This document shows positions 8,893 through 17,200 of a stretch of DNA of 64,000 nucleotides, one piece after another (position 1 is the stretch's first letter; the number at the start of each line of letters is the position of its first letter). A program made the translations under genes and the position numbers. The notes beneath the pieces were generated by a model that saw only the letters and a program-made list of their open reading frames with translations, ran no database searches and had not been told where the DNA came from. This DNA is from Streptomyces sp. PCS3-D2 (lineage in GTDB: Bacteria > Actinomycetota > Actinomycetes > Streptomycetales > Streptomycetaceae): NCBI RefSeq assembly GCF_000612545.2, contig NZ_CP097800.1:3883001-3947000 (forward strand), given 5' to 3'.

Positions 8893-9354
8893 TCAGAGCT
8901 GGAGCTTGAACCCGAGGTGCGAGGCGGTGAACCCGAGCCGTTCGTAGAAGCGGTGGGCGTCGGTCCGGGTCGCGTCCGACGTGAGCTGTACGAGCGTGCA
9001 CTGCTCGGCACGGGACTTCTCGATCGCCCACTCGATGAACCGCGTGCCCAGTCCACTGCCGCGCTCGTCCGCGTGGACGCGGACGCCTTCGATGATGGCG
9101 CGGGTGGCTCCCTTGCGTGAGAGGCCGGGCACGACCGTCAGCTGGAGGGTGCCCACGACGCGGTCGTCCCGTACGGCGACGACCACGTGCTGGTTGGGGT
9201 CGTCGGAAAGGCGCTTCAGGGCCGTCCGGTAGGGGGTGAGGTCCTCCGGGGACTCGCGGGTGGCGCCGAGCGGGTCATCGGCCAGCATGGCGACGATGGC
9301 GGGCAGATCGGCTTCGGTGGCGGGCCGGATCGCCGGTTCGGGGGTGTCGGTCAC
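8893..9354 (-). CDS. GNAT-family N-acetyltransferase
   Basis: A 153-residue single-domain acetyltransferase that moves the acetyl group from acetyl-CoA to an unidentified amine. The start is IRPATEADLPAIVAML. The pyrophosphate-binding loop is VHADERGSGLGTRFI (motif A, R/QxxGxG/A, residues about 96-110), and the end HRFYERLGF is the usual motif B. It follows the next gene (9371-10282, also minus) by 16 bp, and both encode GNAT proteins, so the two form an acetyltransferase operon. Nothing in the sequence identifies the substrate. Confidence 0.88.
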   Translation of the reverse strand: MTDTPEPAIRPATEADLPAIVAMLADDPLGATRESPEDLTPYRTALKRLSDDPNQHVVVAVRDDRVVGTLQLTVVPGLSRKGATRAIIEGVRVHADERGSGLGTRFIEWAIEKSRAEQCTLVQLTSDATRTDAHRFYERLGFTASHLGFKLQL

Positions 9355-9370
9355 GTTAGGGGGTCCTTTC

Positions 9371-10282
9371 TCAGCCCGCGGCCACGGTCAGCGGTGCCCA
9401 GCGGCGGGTCCAGTCGCCGGGGAGGTCGGCGAGGTCCCGGGCCATGACGGCGTTGAAGGCGACGGATTCCAGGCCGCGTTCCTTGAGCCAGGCGAGGAAC
9501 TCCACGTGCCGCACGTCGACATCGGTGCGCAGCGGGCGGTCCGTGCCTCTGGCAAGCCCGGCGACCAAGGACTTGGCGGTGTCGGTGTCGCGGGCGATCA
9601 GCGGGCCGATGACATGGGTGTGCATGTTGGGCCAGGCCGCGGCGTATCCCGTGAGTGCGCCCTCCGCGCGGGAGTCCTCGGCGACGAGCAGTTGGTCGGC
9701 GAAGGCCGGGAGCCGCGTGATCATGTGTGTGCGGTCGGCGCCGAAGACCTCGGCGTCCAGGCGCAGGATGTGCGCGAGGTCTTCCGCGACCGCTCGCCGG
9801 ATCCGAGTGGTGCTCTGTGTGTCAGAGCTTTCTTCCTCCCGGAAGGTCCCCACCAGCATCTCGGCGCGGCCTGTGGTTTTGAATCCCAGCTCCTCGTACA
9901 GCGGGCGTCCATAAGGGGTGGCGTGGAGGGTGAGGGGAACGCCCTTGAGCACGTTGTTGCAGACATGGGTCATCAAGGCGCGCCCCAGGCCTTGACGGGC
10001 GTAGCGGTCGGCCACGAGAACCATGCCGATGGCAGCGAGTCCGGGGCCTGAGGCGAGACTGCCGTACCGGGTGACGACGCAGGCGGCGGCGAGGCCCTGG
10101 CCGTCCGGGGCGTCGACGCCGTAGCCGTTGCCTGCCGCCAGAAGCAGTCCCCACTTGTGGTCTTCGCGGAGCCAGCCACGATCTTCGGACAGGTCGGCGC
10201 AACGGTGGAGATCGTCCACGTGCAGCGCCCGGATCGGCAGATCGGTGATGTGTGGTGGTGTCACCGGGCCAGACTGGATCAT
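9371..10282 (-). CDS. GNAT-family N-acetyltransferase, probable tandem-domain form
   Basis: A 303-residue protein, about twice the size of a single GNAT domain. The N-terminal domain has the acetyl-CoA loop VADRYARQGLGRALM (near residue 92) and LYEELGF near 129. The C-terminal half (IRRAVAEDLAHILRLDAEVFG) has the start of a second domain but a degenerate CoA loop (RDTDTAKSLVAGLA), so probably only one site is active. The ATG at 10282 is used; a GTG at 10264 is a good alternative, and neither has a strong ribosome site. The intergenic space upstream carries two perfect parS sites and one near-parS. Substrate unknown. Confidence 0.8.
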   Translation of the reverse strand: MIQSGPVTPPHITDLPIRALHVDDLHRCADLSEDRGWLREDHKWGLLLAAGNGYGVDAPDGQGLAAACVVTRYGSLASGPGLAAIGMVLVADRYARQGLGRALMTHVCNNVLKGVPLTLHATPYGRPLYEELGFKTTGRAEMLVGTFREEESSDTQSTTRIRRAVAEDLAHILRLDAEVFGADRTHMITRLPAFADQLLVAEDSRAEGALTGYAAAWPNMHTHVIGPLIARDTDTAKSLVAGLARGTDRPLRTDVDVRHVEFLAWLKERGLESVAFNAVMARDLADLPGDWTRRWAPLTVAAG

Positions 10283-10316
10283 GAGCTGGGAGTCGTCCAG
10301 AGGATTTGGGGACGAT

Positions 10317-10330
10317 GTTTCACGTGAAAC
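10317..10330. other. parS site (ParB binding)
   Basis: Perfect GTTTCACGTGAAAC in the divergent gap between the GNAT gene (-) and the HAD gene (+). Confidence 0.95.
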
Positions 10331-10360
10331 CTGACGATCGGGAATCCTGCACCGGGCGAC

Positions 10361-10374
10361 GTTTCACGTGAAAC
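10361..10374. other. parS site (ParB binding)
   Basis: Second perfect GTTTCACGTGAAAC in the same gap, 44 bp from the first. Confidence 0.95.
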
Positions 10375-10379
10375 GCGGT

Positions 10380-10393
10380 GTTTCACGGGAAAC
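10380..10393. other. degenerate parS site
   Basis: GTTTCACGGGAAAC, one mismatch (T to G) from parS and only 19 bp from the perfect site at 10361. It looks like a third copy that has decayed, or a low-affinity site. Confidence 0.55.
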
Positions 10394-10415
10394 GAACCCA
10401 CTAGCCTCGATGCCT

Positions 10416-11066
10416 ATGACGCGCCTGCACCTCTTCGACCTCGATGGAACGCTGATGTACGGCTCGGCGGCTCCCGTGGAGATCTCCCGTCAGCTGGGTG
10501 TGAGTGCCGAGATCGCCATGCTGGAGCGGGCCTTCTCCGCGCGCGAGATCGGGCCCCACCAGTTCTCGGTTGCCGTGCACGCGCTGTGGGCCGAGCTGAC
10601 GCCGGAGCACGTCAGGGCGGCGTTCGACGGGGCTCCCTGGCTCGCCGGGATCCGGGATGTCTGGCAGGAGATCCGGCAGCGCGGAGAGTACTGCGCGGTG
10701 GTCTCCCTTTCGCCGTCGTTCTTCGTGGAACTTCTGCTGGAGTGGGGCGCGGATGCCGCCCATGGGTCGGTCTTCCCGGAAGTGCCGTTCACCCGGCCCG
10801 TGGAGGAGGCCGGGATTCTGACGCCCGAAGGCAAGGTCATGGTGGCCGACCGGCTGTGCGCGCAGTTCGGCGTGACGCGGGGCGACTGCGTGGCGTACGG
10901 GGACTCCGGGACCGACATCCACCTCTTCGAGGCGGTGTCCGTTTCGGTGGCGGTCAACGCGCGGCCGCATCTGGCCGCGCGTGCGACCCATGTCTATGAA
11001 GGGCGGGATCTGCGGGAGGTATACCAGCTGGTGGCTTTGGCGCGCCCGGGAGTTGACGCATCTTAG
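10416..11066 (+). CDS. HAD-family hydrolase, phosphoserine-phosphatase-like
   Basis: A 216-residue soluble phosphohydrolase. Motif I is DLDGT (residues 7-11, nucleophile and acid Asp), motif II is a Ser in VVSLSPSFF (about residue 95), and motif IV is YGDSGTD (near residue 163), which binds Mg2+. This arrangement matches the HAD-IB group that includes SerB-like phosphatases. The transcript may be leaderless: a TAGCCT -10 element (10402-10407) lies eight bases before the ATG at 10416, and there is no ribosome site. An ATG at 10410 is an alternative. It stands alone between parS sites and the flavohemoprotein gene. The substrate is unknown. Confidence 0.85.
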   Translation: MTRLHLFDLDGTLMYGSAAPVEISRQLGVSAEIAMLERAFSAREIGPHQFSVAVHALWAELTPEHVRAAFDGAPWLAGIRDVWQEIRQRGEYCAVVSLSPSFFVELLLEWGADAAHGSVFPEVPFTRPVEEAGILTPEGKVMVADRLCAQFGVTRGDCVAYGDSGTDIHLFEAVSVSVAVNARPHLAARATHVYEGRDLREVYQLVALARPGVDAS

Positions 11067-11207
11067 GAGGAAAGTGGGTTCGAATCGCGGATTTTCTGCG
11101 TTTCCCCGCAGGCCTCCGAGTCGGCTGGCACGCTGTGAAACCGGGAACCACGGATTCATGACCGTGGCGTGTGCAATCCGACCGAGATGCTCGAAGCGAG
11201 GCACCGC

Positions 11208-12395
11208 ATGGACGCTCCGCCCACCAGATCGGCCAGACGCGAAGCGGCCCGGATACCGTCCGAGGACGGTGCGGCCGAGCCCTCACCGGATGCCGTACTC
11301 ATCCGCCGGACCCTTGCGGAGATCGCCCCGGTCGCTGACAAAGTGACCTCGTACTTCTACGCCCTGGTCTTCACCGGGCACCCGGAAGTGCGGGGCATGT
11401 TCCCGGCGGCCATGGACACGCAGCGCGACCGGTTGCTGAAGGCGCTGCTGACCGCCGCCGAGCACATCGACCATCCTGAGGTGCTCGCTCCCTACCTCTG
11501 CCGACTCGGCACCGGGCACCGCAAGTACGGCACCATGCCCGGTCACTACCCCGCGGTCGGCGAAGCCCTCGTCGGGGCGCTCGCCCGGTTCGCGACGCTG
11601 AGCTGGGGGCCCGAGACCGAGGCCGCCTGGGTGCGGGCGTACACGGCCATCTCCCAGATCATGATCGATGCCGCGGCGGAGGACGAGGCCAAGGCACCCG
11701 CGTGGTGGCACGCGGAGGTGGTCTCGCACGAACTGCGCACCCCGGACATCGCCGTGCTGACCGTCCGCCCCGACCAGCCCTACGCCTTCCTGGCCGGCCA
11801 GTACGCGAGCCTGGAGACCCCTTGGTGGCCGCGTGTGTGGCGCCACTACTCCTTCGCCTCGGCCCCCCGGGCCGACGGGCTGCTCTCCTTCCACGTCAAG
11901 GCCGTCCCCGCGGGCTGGGTCTCCAACGCGCTGGTGCGCCACGCCCGCCCCGGGGACGTCCTGCGCCTGGGACCGCCGGCCGGGTCGATGGTGGTGGACC
12001 ACACCACGGACAACGGGATGCTCTGCCTGGGCGGGGGCACCGGCATCGCGCCGATCAAGGCACTGATCGAGGATGTGGCCGTACACGGCGAGCGGCGGCC
12101 GGTGGAGGTGTTCTTCGGGGCGCGCAGCGACAGCGGCCTGTACGACAAGGACACGCTGTTGGGGCTGCAGCGCTCGCACCCGTGGCTGTCGGTCCGGCCG
12201 GTGGTCGGAGACGGGCTGGCCGGACAGCTGCCGCAGGCCGTGGGCGAGAACGGGCCGTGGAGCTCGTACGACGCGTTCGTCTCGGGCCCGCCCGCGATGA
12301 TCCGCAGCGGGGTCGACGAGCTCCTGCGCATCGGCATTCCCGGCGAGCGGATCCGGCACGACGCCGTCGAGGAACTGGCGGGCATCGCCGGGTGA
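11208..12395 (+). CDS. flavohemoprotein-like globin / FAD-NAD(P)H reductase
   Basis: A protein of about 395 residues with an N-terminal globin domain (about 25-150; SYFYALVFTGHPEVRGMFP). LGTGHRKYGT carries the likely proximal His. A ferredoxin-reductase-like C-terminal half has the FAD motif RHYSFAS near residue 210 and the NAD(P)H loop CLGGGTGIAPIKAL near 275. This is the layout of Hmp, which oxidises nitric oxide to nitrate. The globin part is shorter and more divergent than in classical Hmp, so NO dioxygenase activity is inferred. The start at 11208 (MDAPPTRS) is uncertain, because ATGs at 11169 and 11187 are in frame and none has a strong ribosome site. Confidence 0.82.
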   Translation: MDAPPTRSARREAARIPSEDGAAEPSPDAVLIRRTLAEIAPVADKVTSYFYALVFTGHPEVRGMFPAAMDTQRDRLLKALLTAAEHIDHPEVLAPYLCRLGTGHRKYGTMPGHYPAVGEALVGALARFATLSWGPETEAAWVRAYTAISQIMIDAAAEDEAKAPAWWHAEVVSHELRTPDIAVLTVRPDQPYAFLAGQYASLETPWWPRVWRHYSFASAPRADGLLSFHVKAVPAGWVSNALVRHARPGDVLRLGPPAGSMVVDHTTDNGMLCLGGGTGIAPIKALIEDVAVHGERRPVEVFFGARSDSGLYDKDTLLGLQRSHPWLSVRPVVGDGLAGQLPQAVGENGPWSSYDAFVSGPPAMIRSGVDELLRIGIPGERIRHDAVEELAGIAG

Positions 12396-12450
12396 CCGCC
12401 GGCCGCGGCCGCGCGGGGAGGGGCGCCAGCCGGCCGGCCCCGGACGGGCC

Positions 12451-12930
12451 TCAGCCCAGGTCGGGTGCGTGCATGGCGCGTACGCCTTCGATGTTGCCGT
12501 CCAGGTAGTGCCGCAGGGACAGGGGGACCAGATGGACCGCGGCGATGCCCACCCGGCTGAAGGGCACACGGACGATCTCGTACTCGCCCGCGGGTTCATC
12601 GACTTCGGGTCCGTGCCGGAGGCTCGGGTCCATCGATTCGAGACGGCAGACGAAGAAGTGCTGCACCTTCACGCCGGTCACCCCGCCGCCGGTGATGTGC
12701 TCGACGGTGTCGACGAAGCAGGGCACGACATCGGTGATCTTCGCGCCGAGTTCTTCGTGGACCTCCCGGTGGAGGGCGTCGACGACGGAGGCGTCCGATG
12801 ATTCCACTCCCCCGCCGGGGGTGACCCAGTACGGGTCGACGCCGGGCTTGGTGCGCTTGATGAGGATCAGGTCGTCACCGTCGAGCAGGATCGCGCGAGC
12901 GGTGCGTTTGACCACGGGACGTTCGGTCAT
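12451..12930 (-). CDS. Nudix hydrolase
   Basis: A 159-residue single-domain protein, MTERPVVKRTARAILLDGDDL.... The Nudix box is present as GGGVESSDASVVDALHREV followed by HEELGA, near residues 40-65. REVHEELGA supplies the metal-binding REUxEExGU core. The upstream glutamate of the consensus (GX5E) is replaced by Ala here, although a nearby Glu (GGVE) could compensate. Nudix enzymes cleave nucleoside diphosphates linked to another moiety; the substrate cannot be told. The ATG at 12930 is chosen because the domain begins directly after it. It lies downstream of a LysR gene on the same strand, 59 bp away. Confidence 0.85.
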   Translation of the reverse strand: MTERPVVKRTARAILLDGDDLILIKRTKPGVDPYWVTPGGGVESSDASVVDALHREVHEELGAKITDVVPCFVDTVEHITGGGVTGVKVQHFFVCRLESMDPSLRHGPEVDEPAGEYEIVRVPFSRVGIAAVHLVPLSLRHYLDGNIEGVRAMHAPDLG

Positions 12931-12989
12931 GGGAGAAGAGTGGCCCACCGCTCCGCTTCTGAAACGCGCCGCGGGCGGAAACCGGGGGC

Positions 12990-13895
12990 TCACCAGTGTG
13001 CGGCGGCGTCCAGCAGCCGAGCGCGGGCCCGTGCCAGGTGGGCCAGGGCCGGGCTTCCCGTTCGCAGGACGAGGAACCACGTGCGCAGTGGTGGTACGGC
13101 AGGCTCCGCCACGGCCGTGATCCGGCCGCTGTCGAGGGCCTCCTGGCACAGGTAGCGGGGCAGCACGGCGAGCCCCGCGCCCGCGAGGACGCATTCCAGT
13201 ACGGCGCGCAGGTCGGGTGCGACCACGGTCGCGGAGAGCGACCTGGCGTCCGGCAGGGTGTCGAAGACGGCGCTCCAGTACCGGGTGACGAGCGGCAGGG
13301 TCTCGTGCACCTCGACGAGCGGGATGCCTTCCAGGGCCGCGGGACCGTCGTCTCGTAGCCGGTCCGTGTCGACGAGGGCGGCCCAGTAGGGCGCGCCGAC
13401 CAGGACGTGCTCCTCGTCGCAGAGGGCGGTGGAGGTGAAGGGCCCGCCGCGGGGGTGGGCGGTGGTGACGACGAGGTCGTGGTGGCCGGCGGCGAGTCCG
13501 TCGAGGACGGTTTCGGCATCGTTCTGCAGGGTGGCGCGCAGAGTGTGGCCCTGGCCGACGAGGGGCGCGAGGGCGGGTAGCACCCGCAGGGACAGGAACT
13601 CGGGCGGACCGGCGACGTGGAGGGACCGGATCGCGCCCGCGTCCTCCCGCTCGGCCTCGGTGATCCGGAGCAGGGCGTCGAGGTGCGGGGCGGCCTTGTG
13701 GGCGAGTTCGTCCCCGACGGCCGTGGGGGTGACCCCGCGGGCCCGACGGTGGAAGAGCGGCCGGCCCAACTGGCGCTCCAGGGTGCGGATCTGCGAGGTC
13801 ACAGCGGGCTGGGACAGTCCGAGGAGAGCGGCGGCGCGTGTGAACGAGCCCGCCCGGTGCACGGTGACGAAGGTGCGCAGCAGGGCCAGATCCAT
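12990..13895 (-). CDS. LysR-family transcriptional regulator
   Basis: A 301-residue protein of standard LysR length. The N-terminal winged helix is clear (MDLALLRTFVTVHRAGSF, LLGLSQPAVTSQIRTLERQLG, residues 1-60), followed by a two-lobed effector domain. LysR regulators usually control a divergent gene, but here no gene faces it; the next gene upstream is on the same strand, beyond a terminator. An unusually A/T-rich element (CTATAAATATGCAGATAG, 13923-13940) lies 28 bp upstream and may be its own promoter/operator. The target and ligand are unknown. The Nudix gene downstream may be co-transcribed. Confidence 0.88.
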   Translation of the reverse strand: MDLALLRTFVTVHRAGSFTRAAALLGLSQPAVTSQIRTLERQLGRPLFHRRARGVTPTAVGDELAHKAAPHLDALLRITEAEREDAGAIRSLHVAGPPEFLSLRVLPALAPLVGQGHTLRATLQNDAETVLDGLAAGHHDLVVTTAHPRGGPFTSTALCDEEHVLVGAPYWAALVDTDRLRDDGPAALEGIPLVEVHETLPLVTRYWSAVFDTLPDARSLSATVVAPDLRAVLECVLAGAGLAVLPRYLCQEALDSGRITAVAEPAVPPLRTWFLVLRTGSPALAHLARARARLLDAAAHW

Positions 13896-14020
13896 CGCGA
13901 CACCTCTCGGAGGGGCCTACAACTATAAATATGCAGATAGGCCCCTGTCGCTACCGTGATTGGACTCTGACGCACAGTCAACTAGCCTTGTCGCGTGGTT
14001 CTTCGCTAGCGGAACCCGGG

Positions 14021-14055
14021 GCGGTCCGAGCCACTAGGGGGGAGGCTCGGACCGC
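14021..14055. terminator. terminator hairpin after the PLP-enzyme gene
   Basis: GCGGTCCGAGCC (14021-14032) pairs perfectly with GGCTCGGACCGC (14044-14055) across the loop ACTAGGGGGGA. It lies 28 bp past the stop of the minus-strand gene at 14083. The loop resembles those of the hairpins at 22017 and 23051. Confidence 0.8.
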
Positions 14056-14082
14056 CTTTCACGTCGTAGGCAGAGACTGTGA

Positions 14083-15252
14083 TCAGCGGTCGTGACCGGC
14101 CGGATCGAGGGCGTGGTCGAGTGCACGCAGCACATCCGCGACCAGGTCCTCGGTGTCCTCGGCCCCCGCGGAGAAGCGGATGAAGCCCTCGGGCACCGCA
14201 TCGCCGCCCCACCGTCCGCGCCGCTCGGCGGTGGACCGCACGCCGCCGAAACTCGTGGCGTCCTCGACCAGGCGTAGCGCGGACATGAACCGCTCCGCGT
14301 GTGCCCGGTCGGGCAGGGTGAAGGAGACCACCGAGCCGAATCCCCGCATCTGGCGGGCGGCCGTCGTGTGGGAGGGGTCCGTGGTCAGCCCCGGGTAGCG
14401 CACCCCGCTCACGTCCCGGCGGTCGACCAGCGCCTCCGCGAGGGCCAGTGCGTTGGCCCACTGGCGCTGCGCGCGCAGCTGGATCGTGGCCAGTGAGCGA
14501 TGGGCGAGCCAGGCCTCCATGGGGCCGGGGATCGCACCGACGATCTTGCGCCATCCCCGGACACGGGCCGAGAGTTCCCGGTCGCGGCACACGACGTACC
14601 CGAGCAGCAGGTCGCCGTGGCCGGTGAGGCCCTTGGTGCCGCTCGCCACGGAGAAGTCCGCCCCGAGCTCCAGGGGCCGCTGCCCGAGCGGAGTGGCGAG
14701 GGTGTTGTCCACGGCGACCAGGGTTCCGCCGGCGTGCGCGGCCCGTGCGAGGCGCCGTACGTCGCATACGTCGAGCCCTGGGTTGGACGGCGTCTCGATC
14801 CACAGCATCCGGGCCCCGTCGAGGGCGCTGAGCTGGGCGTCTGCTCCGGTGGGTGCGGTGCGCACGCGGATCCCGTACGCCTCCAGCTGCTCACGCAGCA
14901 GGGGCAGTGCCTGGTAGCCGTCGTCGGGCAGGACGACCACGTCGCCCGTTCGCGTCTGCGAGAGGAGGACGGCGGAGACCGCTGCCATGCCGGAGGCGAA
15001 GACGACGGTGTGCACCTCCTGGCCGGGGGCTTCCAGCTCCCCGATCGCCCGTTCCAGCAGGGTCCAGGTCGGATTGGTGTCGCGGCCGTAGGCATACGGG
15101 CCTTCGACGTCGCCCGGGAGGTGGAAGTGGGCGGCGAAGACCGGCCCCGGCAGGGGTGGTTCGTTCTTGACGGCCTCGGGCAGGCCGGCGCGCACGGCAC
15201 GGGTGCCGTCGCCGATCGGCCCGCCCGGGCCTCGGTGGGCGTATTCGTTCAC
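14083..15252 (-). CDS. cystathionine gamma-lyase / synthase-type PLP enzyme
   Basis: A 389-residue member of the Cys/Met metabolism PLP family, which catalyses trans-sulfuration or related beta/gamma-elimination. Visible are VFASGMAAVSAVLL (cofactor phosphate site, near residue 87), WIETPSNPGLDV (Asp holding the PLP ring nearby) and ASGTKGLTGHGDLLLGYV, where the Lys of TKGLTGH forms the Schiff base. The GTG at 15252 has AAGGAGCAC upstream and shares four bases (GTGA) with the stop of the tyrosine phosphatase gene. The two genes are therefore translationally coupled. Lyase versus synthase cannot be decided by eye. Confidence 0.88.
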   Translation of the reverse strand: MNEYAHRGPGGPIGDGTRAVRAGLPEAVKNEPPLPGPVFAAHFHLPGDVEGPYAYGRDTNPTWTLLERAIGELEAPGQEVHTVVFASGMAAVSAVLLSQTRTGDVVVLPDDGYQALPLLREQLEAYGIRVRTAPTGADAQLSALDGARMLWIETPSNPGLDVCDVRRLARAAHAGGTLVAVDNTLATPLGQRPLELGADFSVASGTKGLTGHGDLLLGYVVCRDRELSARVRGWRKIVGAIPGPMEAWLAHRSLATIQLRAQRQWANALALAEALVDRRDVSGVRYPGLTTDPSHTTAARQMRGFGSVVSFTLPDRAHAERFMSALRLVEDATSFGGVRSTAERRGRWGGDAVPEGFIRFSAGAEDTEDLVADVLRALDHALDPAGHDR

Positions 15253-15740
15253 GTGGTGTGCTCCTTCATGGCCCGGCGTACGGCGTCCAGCAGACCGGGG
15301 CTCGCAGCCTCGACCAGTGCCAGGCACTCCTCGAACCCGTCGAGCGGCCCGTAGTAGGGGTCCGGTACGTCGTGCACCCCGGCCGGGGCGGCCGGATCGT
15401 AGGAGCGCAGCAGCTGGACCTTGGCGGCGTCCTGCGGCGTGGGTGCGAGCGCCCTCAGGTCCCGCAGGTGCCCGGAGTCGAGCGCGACGACGAGGTCCAG
15501 CCGGGAGAACCAGGAGGGACGGAACTGGCGGGCCCGGTGGTCGTGGGCGTAGCCGGCGGCCTCCAGGACGGAGACGGCGCGCGGGTCGGCGCCGTCGCCC
15601 TCGTGCCAGCCGCCGGTCCCGCCGCTGTCCACTTCGACGAGGGCATCGAGTCCGGCCCGTTCCACATGGGCGCGGAAGACGGACTCGGCCATGGGGGAGC
15701 GGCATATGTTGCCCGTGCAGACGAAGCAGACGCGGTACAT
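15249..15740 (-). CDS. low molecular weight protein-tyrosine phosphatase
   Basis: A 163-residue enzyme that hydrolyses phosphotyrosine in the cytoplasm. The P-loop CTGNICRS sits at residues 7-14 (catalytic Cys, Arg), and the general-acid loop DVPDPYYG is near residue 128. Both are complete, so it should be active. In Streptomyces the founding member of this class is PtpA, which affects development and secondary metabolism; whether this is the orthologue was not tested. It overlaps the downstream PLP-enzyme gene by four bases and follows the small membrane-protein gene by 11 bp, making a three-gene operon. Confidence 0.92.
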   Translation of the reverse strand: MYRVCFVCTGNICRSPMAESVFRAHVERAGLDALVEVDSGGTGGWHEGDGADPRAVSVLEAAGYAHDHRARQFRPSWFSRLDLVVALDSGHLRDLRALAPTPQDAAKVQLLRSYDPAAPAGVHDVPDPYYGPLDGFEECLALVEAASPGLLDAVRRAMKEHTT

Positions 15741-15751
15741 GCGCAGCCCGC

Positions 15752-16132
15752 TCAGTCGTTGTCGGGAAGGACCAGGTTCGCGGCCCAGGAGACGATGGAG
15801 ATGATCAGGCCGCCGATGAGCGCCGACCAGAAGTTGTCCACGTGGAAGCTGAGGTCGAACTGATCGGCCAGCCACGAGGTCAGCAGCAGCATCAGCGCGT
15901 TCACGACCAAGGTGAACAGGCCGAGCGTGAGGATGAACAGCGGCAGTGACAGCAGCTTCACCACGGGCTTGACGATGAGGTTGACCAGGCCGAAGAGCAG
16001 GGCGACCAGGATCAGGGTCAGCGTCCGGCGGCCCAGCGTGCTGCCGTCGTCCAGGGTGATGCCGGCGACCAGCCAGATGGCCACGGCCAGGGCTGCCGCG
16101 TTGGCGAGCGTCTTGACTACGAAATTCGTCAT
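15752..16132 (-). CDS. four-helix membrane protein, phage-holin-4-superfamily type
   Basis: A 126-residue protein that is almost entirely hydrophobic, with four spans: AAALAVAIWLVAGI, LILVALLFGLVNLIV, LFILTLGLFTLVVNALMLLL and ALIGGLIISIVSWAA. KPVVKLLSLPLFILTLGLF is characteristic of the small bacterial membrane proteins grouped with phage holin family 4. The chromosomal copies are not phage genes, and no phage genes surround it. The function is unknown. It is the first gene of a probable operon with a tyrosine phosphatase and a PLP enzyme, and diverges from the cupin gene. Confidence 0.82.
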   Translation of the reverse strand: MTNFVVKTLANAAALAVAIWLVAGITLDDGSTLGRRTLTLILVALLFGLVNLIVKPVVKLLSLPLFILTLGLFTLVVNALMLLLTSWLADQFDLSFHVDNFWSALIGGLIISIVSWAANLVLPDND

Positions 16133-16221
16133 GTGTCTGATCGTGGCAGAGAAGATCCCGGTGGGACATCCGCAGAGCAGCGGATGCGAGGGAACGATCG
16201 AGTACAAGGGGCACAACGACG

Positions 16222-16539
16222 ATGAAAGCCTTCCGGCTTGACGAGCTCGAAGCGGAACGGTCCGCCAACGACGGCGCCTATCTGCAGTTCCTGCGCGAGC
16301 GGAACATGTCGGTCGGGCTGTACGCGCTCGACGCCGGCCAGACCGATCCGCAGCGGCCGCACGGTCAGGACGAGGTGTACTTCGTGGTGAGCGGGAGGGC
16401 CTCGATCACGGTCGGCGAAGAGACCACCACCGTGGCGCGCGGCAGCGTCGTCTACGTCCCGGCGGGCGTACCGCACAAGTTCCACCACATCACCGAGGAC
16501 CTGAAGGTGATGGTGGTGTTCTCGCCGCCGGAGGGCTGA
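16222..16539 (+). CDS. small cupin-domain protein
   Basis: A 105-residue protein that is a single cupin beta-barrel. Cupin motif 1 is approximated by RPHGQDEVYFVVSGRASI (residues 46-63), with His, Gln/Glu as metal ligands. Motif 2 is VYVPAGVPHKFHHI (about 77-90), with the second His. It probably binds a divalent metal; enzyme versus sensor function is undetermined. It diverges from the holin-like membrane gene and is closed by a hairpin at 16564. Confidence 0.85.
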   Translation: MKAFRLDELEAERSANDGAYLQFLRERNMSVGLYALDAGQTDPQRPHGQDEVYFVVSGRASITVGEETTTVARGSVVYVPAGVPHKFHHITEDLKVMVVFSPPEG

Positions 16540-16563
16540 GCCCACTCCCGGGTGAGGGTCGGG

Positions 16564-16594
16564 CCCCTGATCCCCCTAAGGGGAGGATCAGGGG
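16564..16594. terminator. terminator after the cupin gene
   Basis: CCCCTGATCC (16564-16573) pairs with GGATCAGGGG (16585-16594), 24 bp past the stop codon. Confidence 0.75.
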
Positions 16595-16696
16595 ACTCCG
16601 GGGGCTCGCGGGCCCCGATCGGATCCCGCGGGCTCCTAGCATCGACAGCAGCACGTCGCAGACGGGACGACCAGCAACCAGGAAGAGGTCGAGGAC

Positions 16697-16924
16697 ATGA
16701 GTGGGATCCGGGAGATATTTGCAGGCACGCCCTGGTGGGTGAAGTGGGTGGCCGTTCCGCTGCTGGCGGTGTTCGTCTTCGGTGGTGTCATCACCAGCGT
16801 CCTGGGCGCGCTGATCTCGTTCGCCTTCAAGCTGCTGCTCTTCGTCGGCCTCGTCGGCGGTCTGATCTTCGTGGTGAAGAAGCTCGGCGGAGGCCGTTCG
16901 AAGTCCTCCTCCGGCGAGTGGTAG
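16697..16924 (+). CDS. small membrane protein, DUF5326-like
   Basis: A 75-residue protein, MSGIREIFAGTPWWVKWV.... It has two hydrophobic segments (residues about 18-38 and 40-62) and ends in a basic, Ser-rich tail (KKLGGGRSKSSSGEW). It resembles the short actinobacterial family I know as DUF5326; the function is unknown. AGGAAGAGG about eight bases before the ATG supports the start. It stands alone between two hairpin terminators and upstream of ssgR. Confidence 0.75.
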   Translation: MSGIREIFAGTPWWVKWVAVPLLAVFVFGGVITSVLGALISFAFKLLLFVGLVGGLIFVVKKLGGGRSKSSSGEW

Positions 16925-16938
16925 GTGACGGGCCGGGG

Positions 16939-16970
16939 CGGTTCCCTCGTTAACCCGCCTGAGGGAACCG
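16939..16970. terminator. terminator after the DUF5326-like gene
   Basis: CGGTTCCCTC (16939-16948) pairs with GAGGGAACCG (16961-16970), 15 bp past the stop. Confidence 0.8.
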
Positions 16971-17200
16971 GACACCCCAAACCACTCAGAGCCCCGGAAA
17001 GGGTGGATAGAGTCGCGAACTGTGCCGTTCCCTGGGCACTTGGAGCCCGTGGCACCGCCTGACCTGTGGTGACGCCGACTACCTGCCGAGCGCTGCCCCA
17101 GGACCCGGCATCAGCGGGGGCGGCCCCCGCGGGGCGGTCCACCTCTGAAGGCCCGCCGCCACGCCTGGGGGTGAGCTTGTCTCCGGTCCACAATGCGGGT

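Noticed and set aside
15752-16132. Phage holin gene indicating a prophage
   Set aside because: The protein belongs to a holin-like membrane family common in bacterial chromosomes. No phage gene, integrase or attachment site is nearby.
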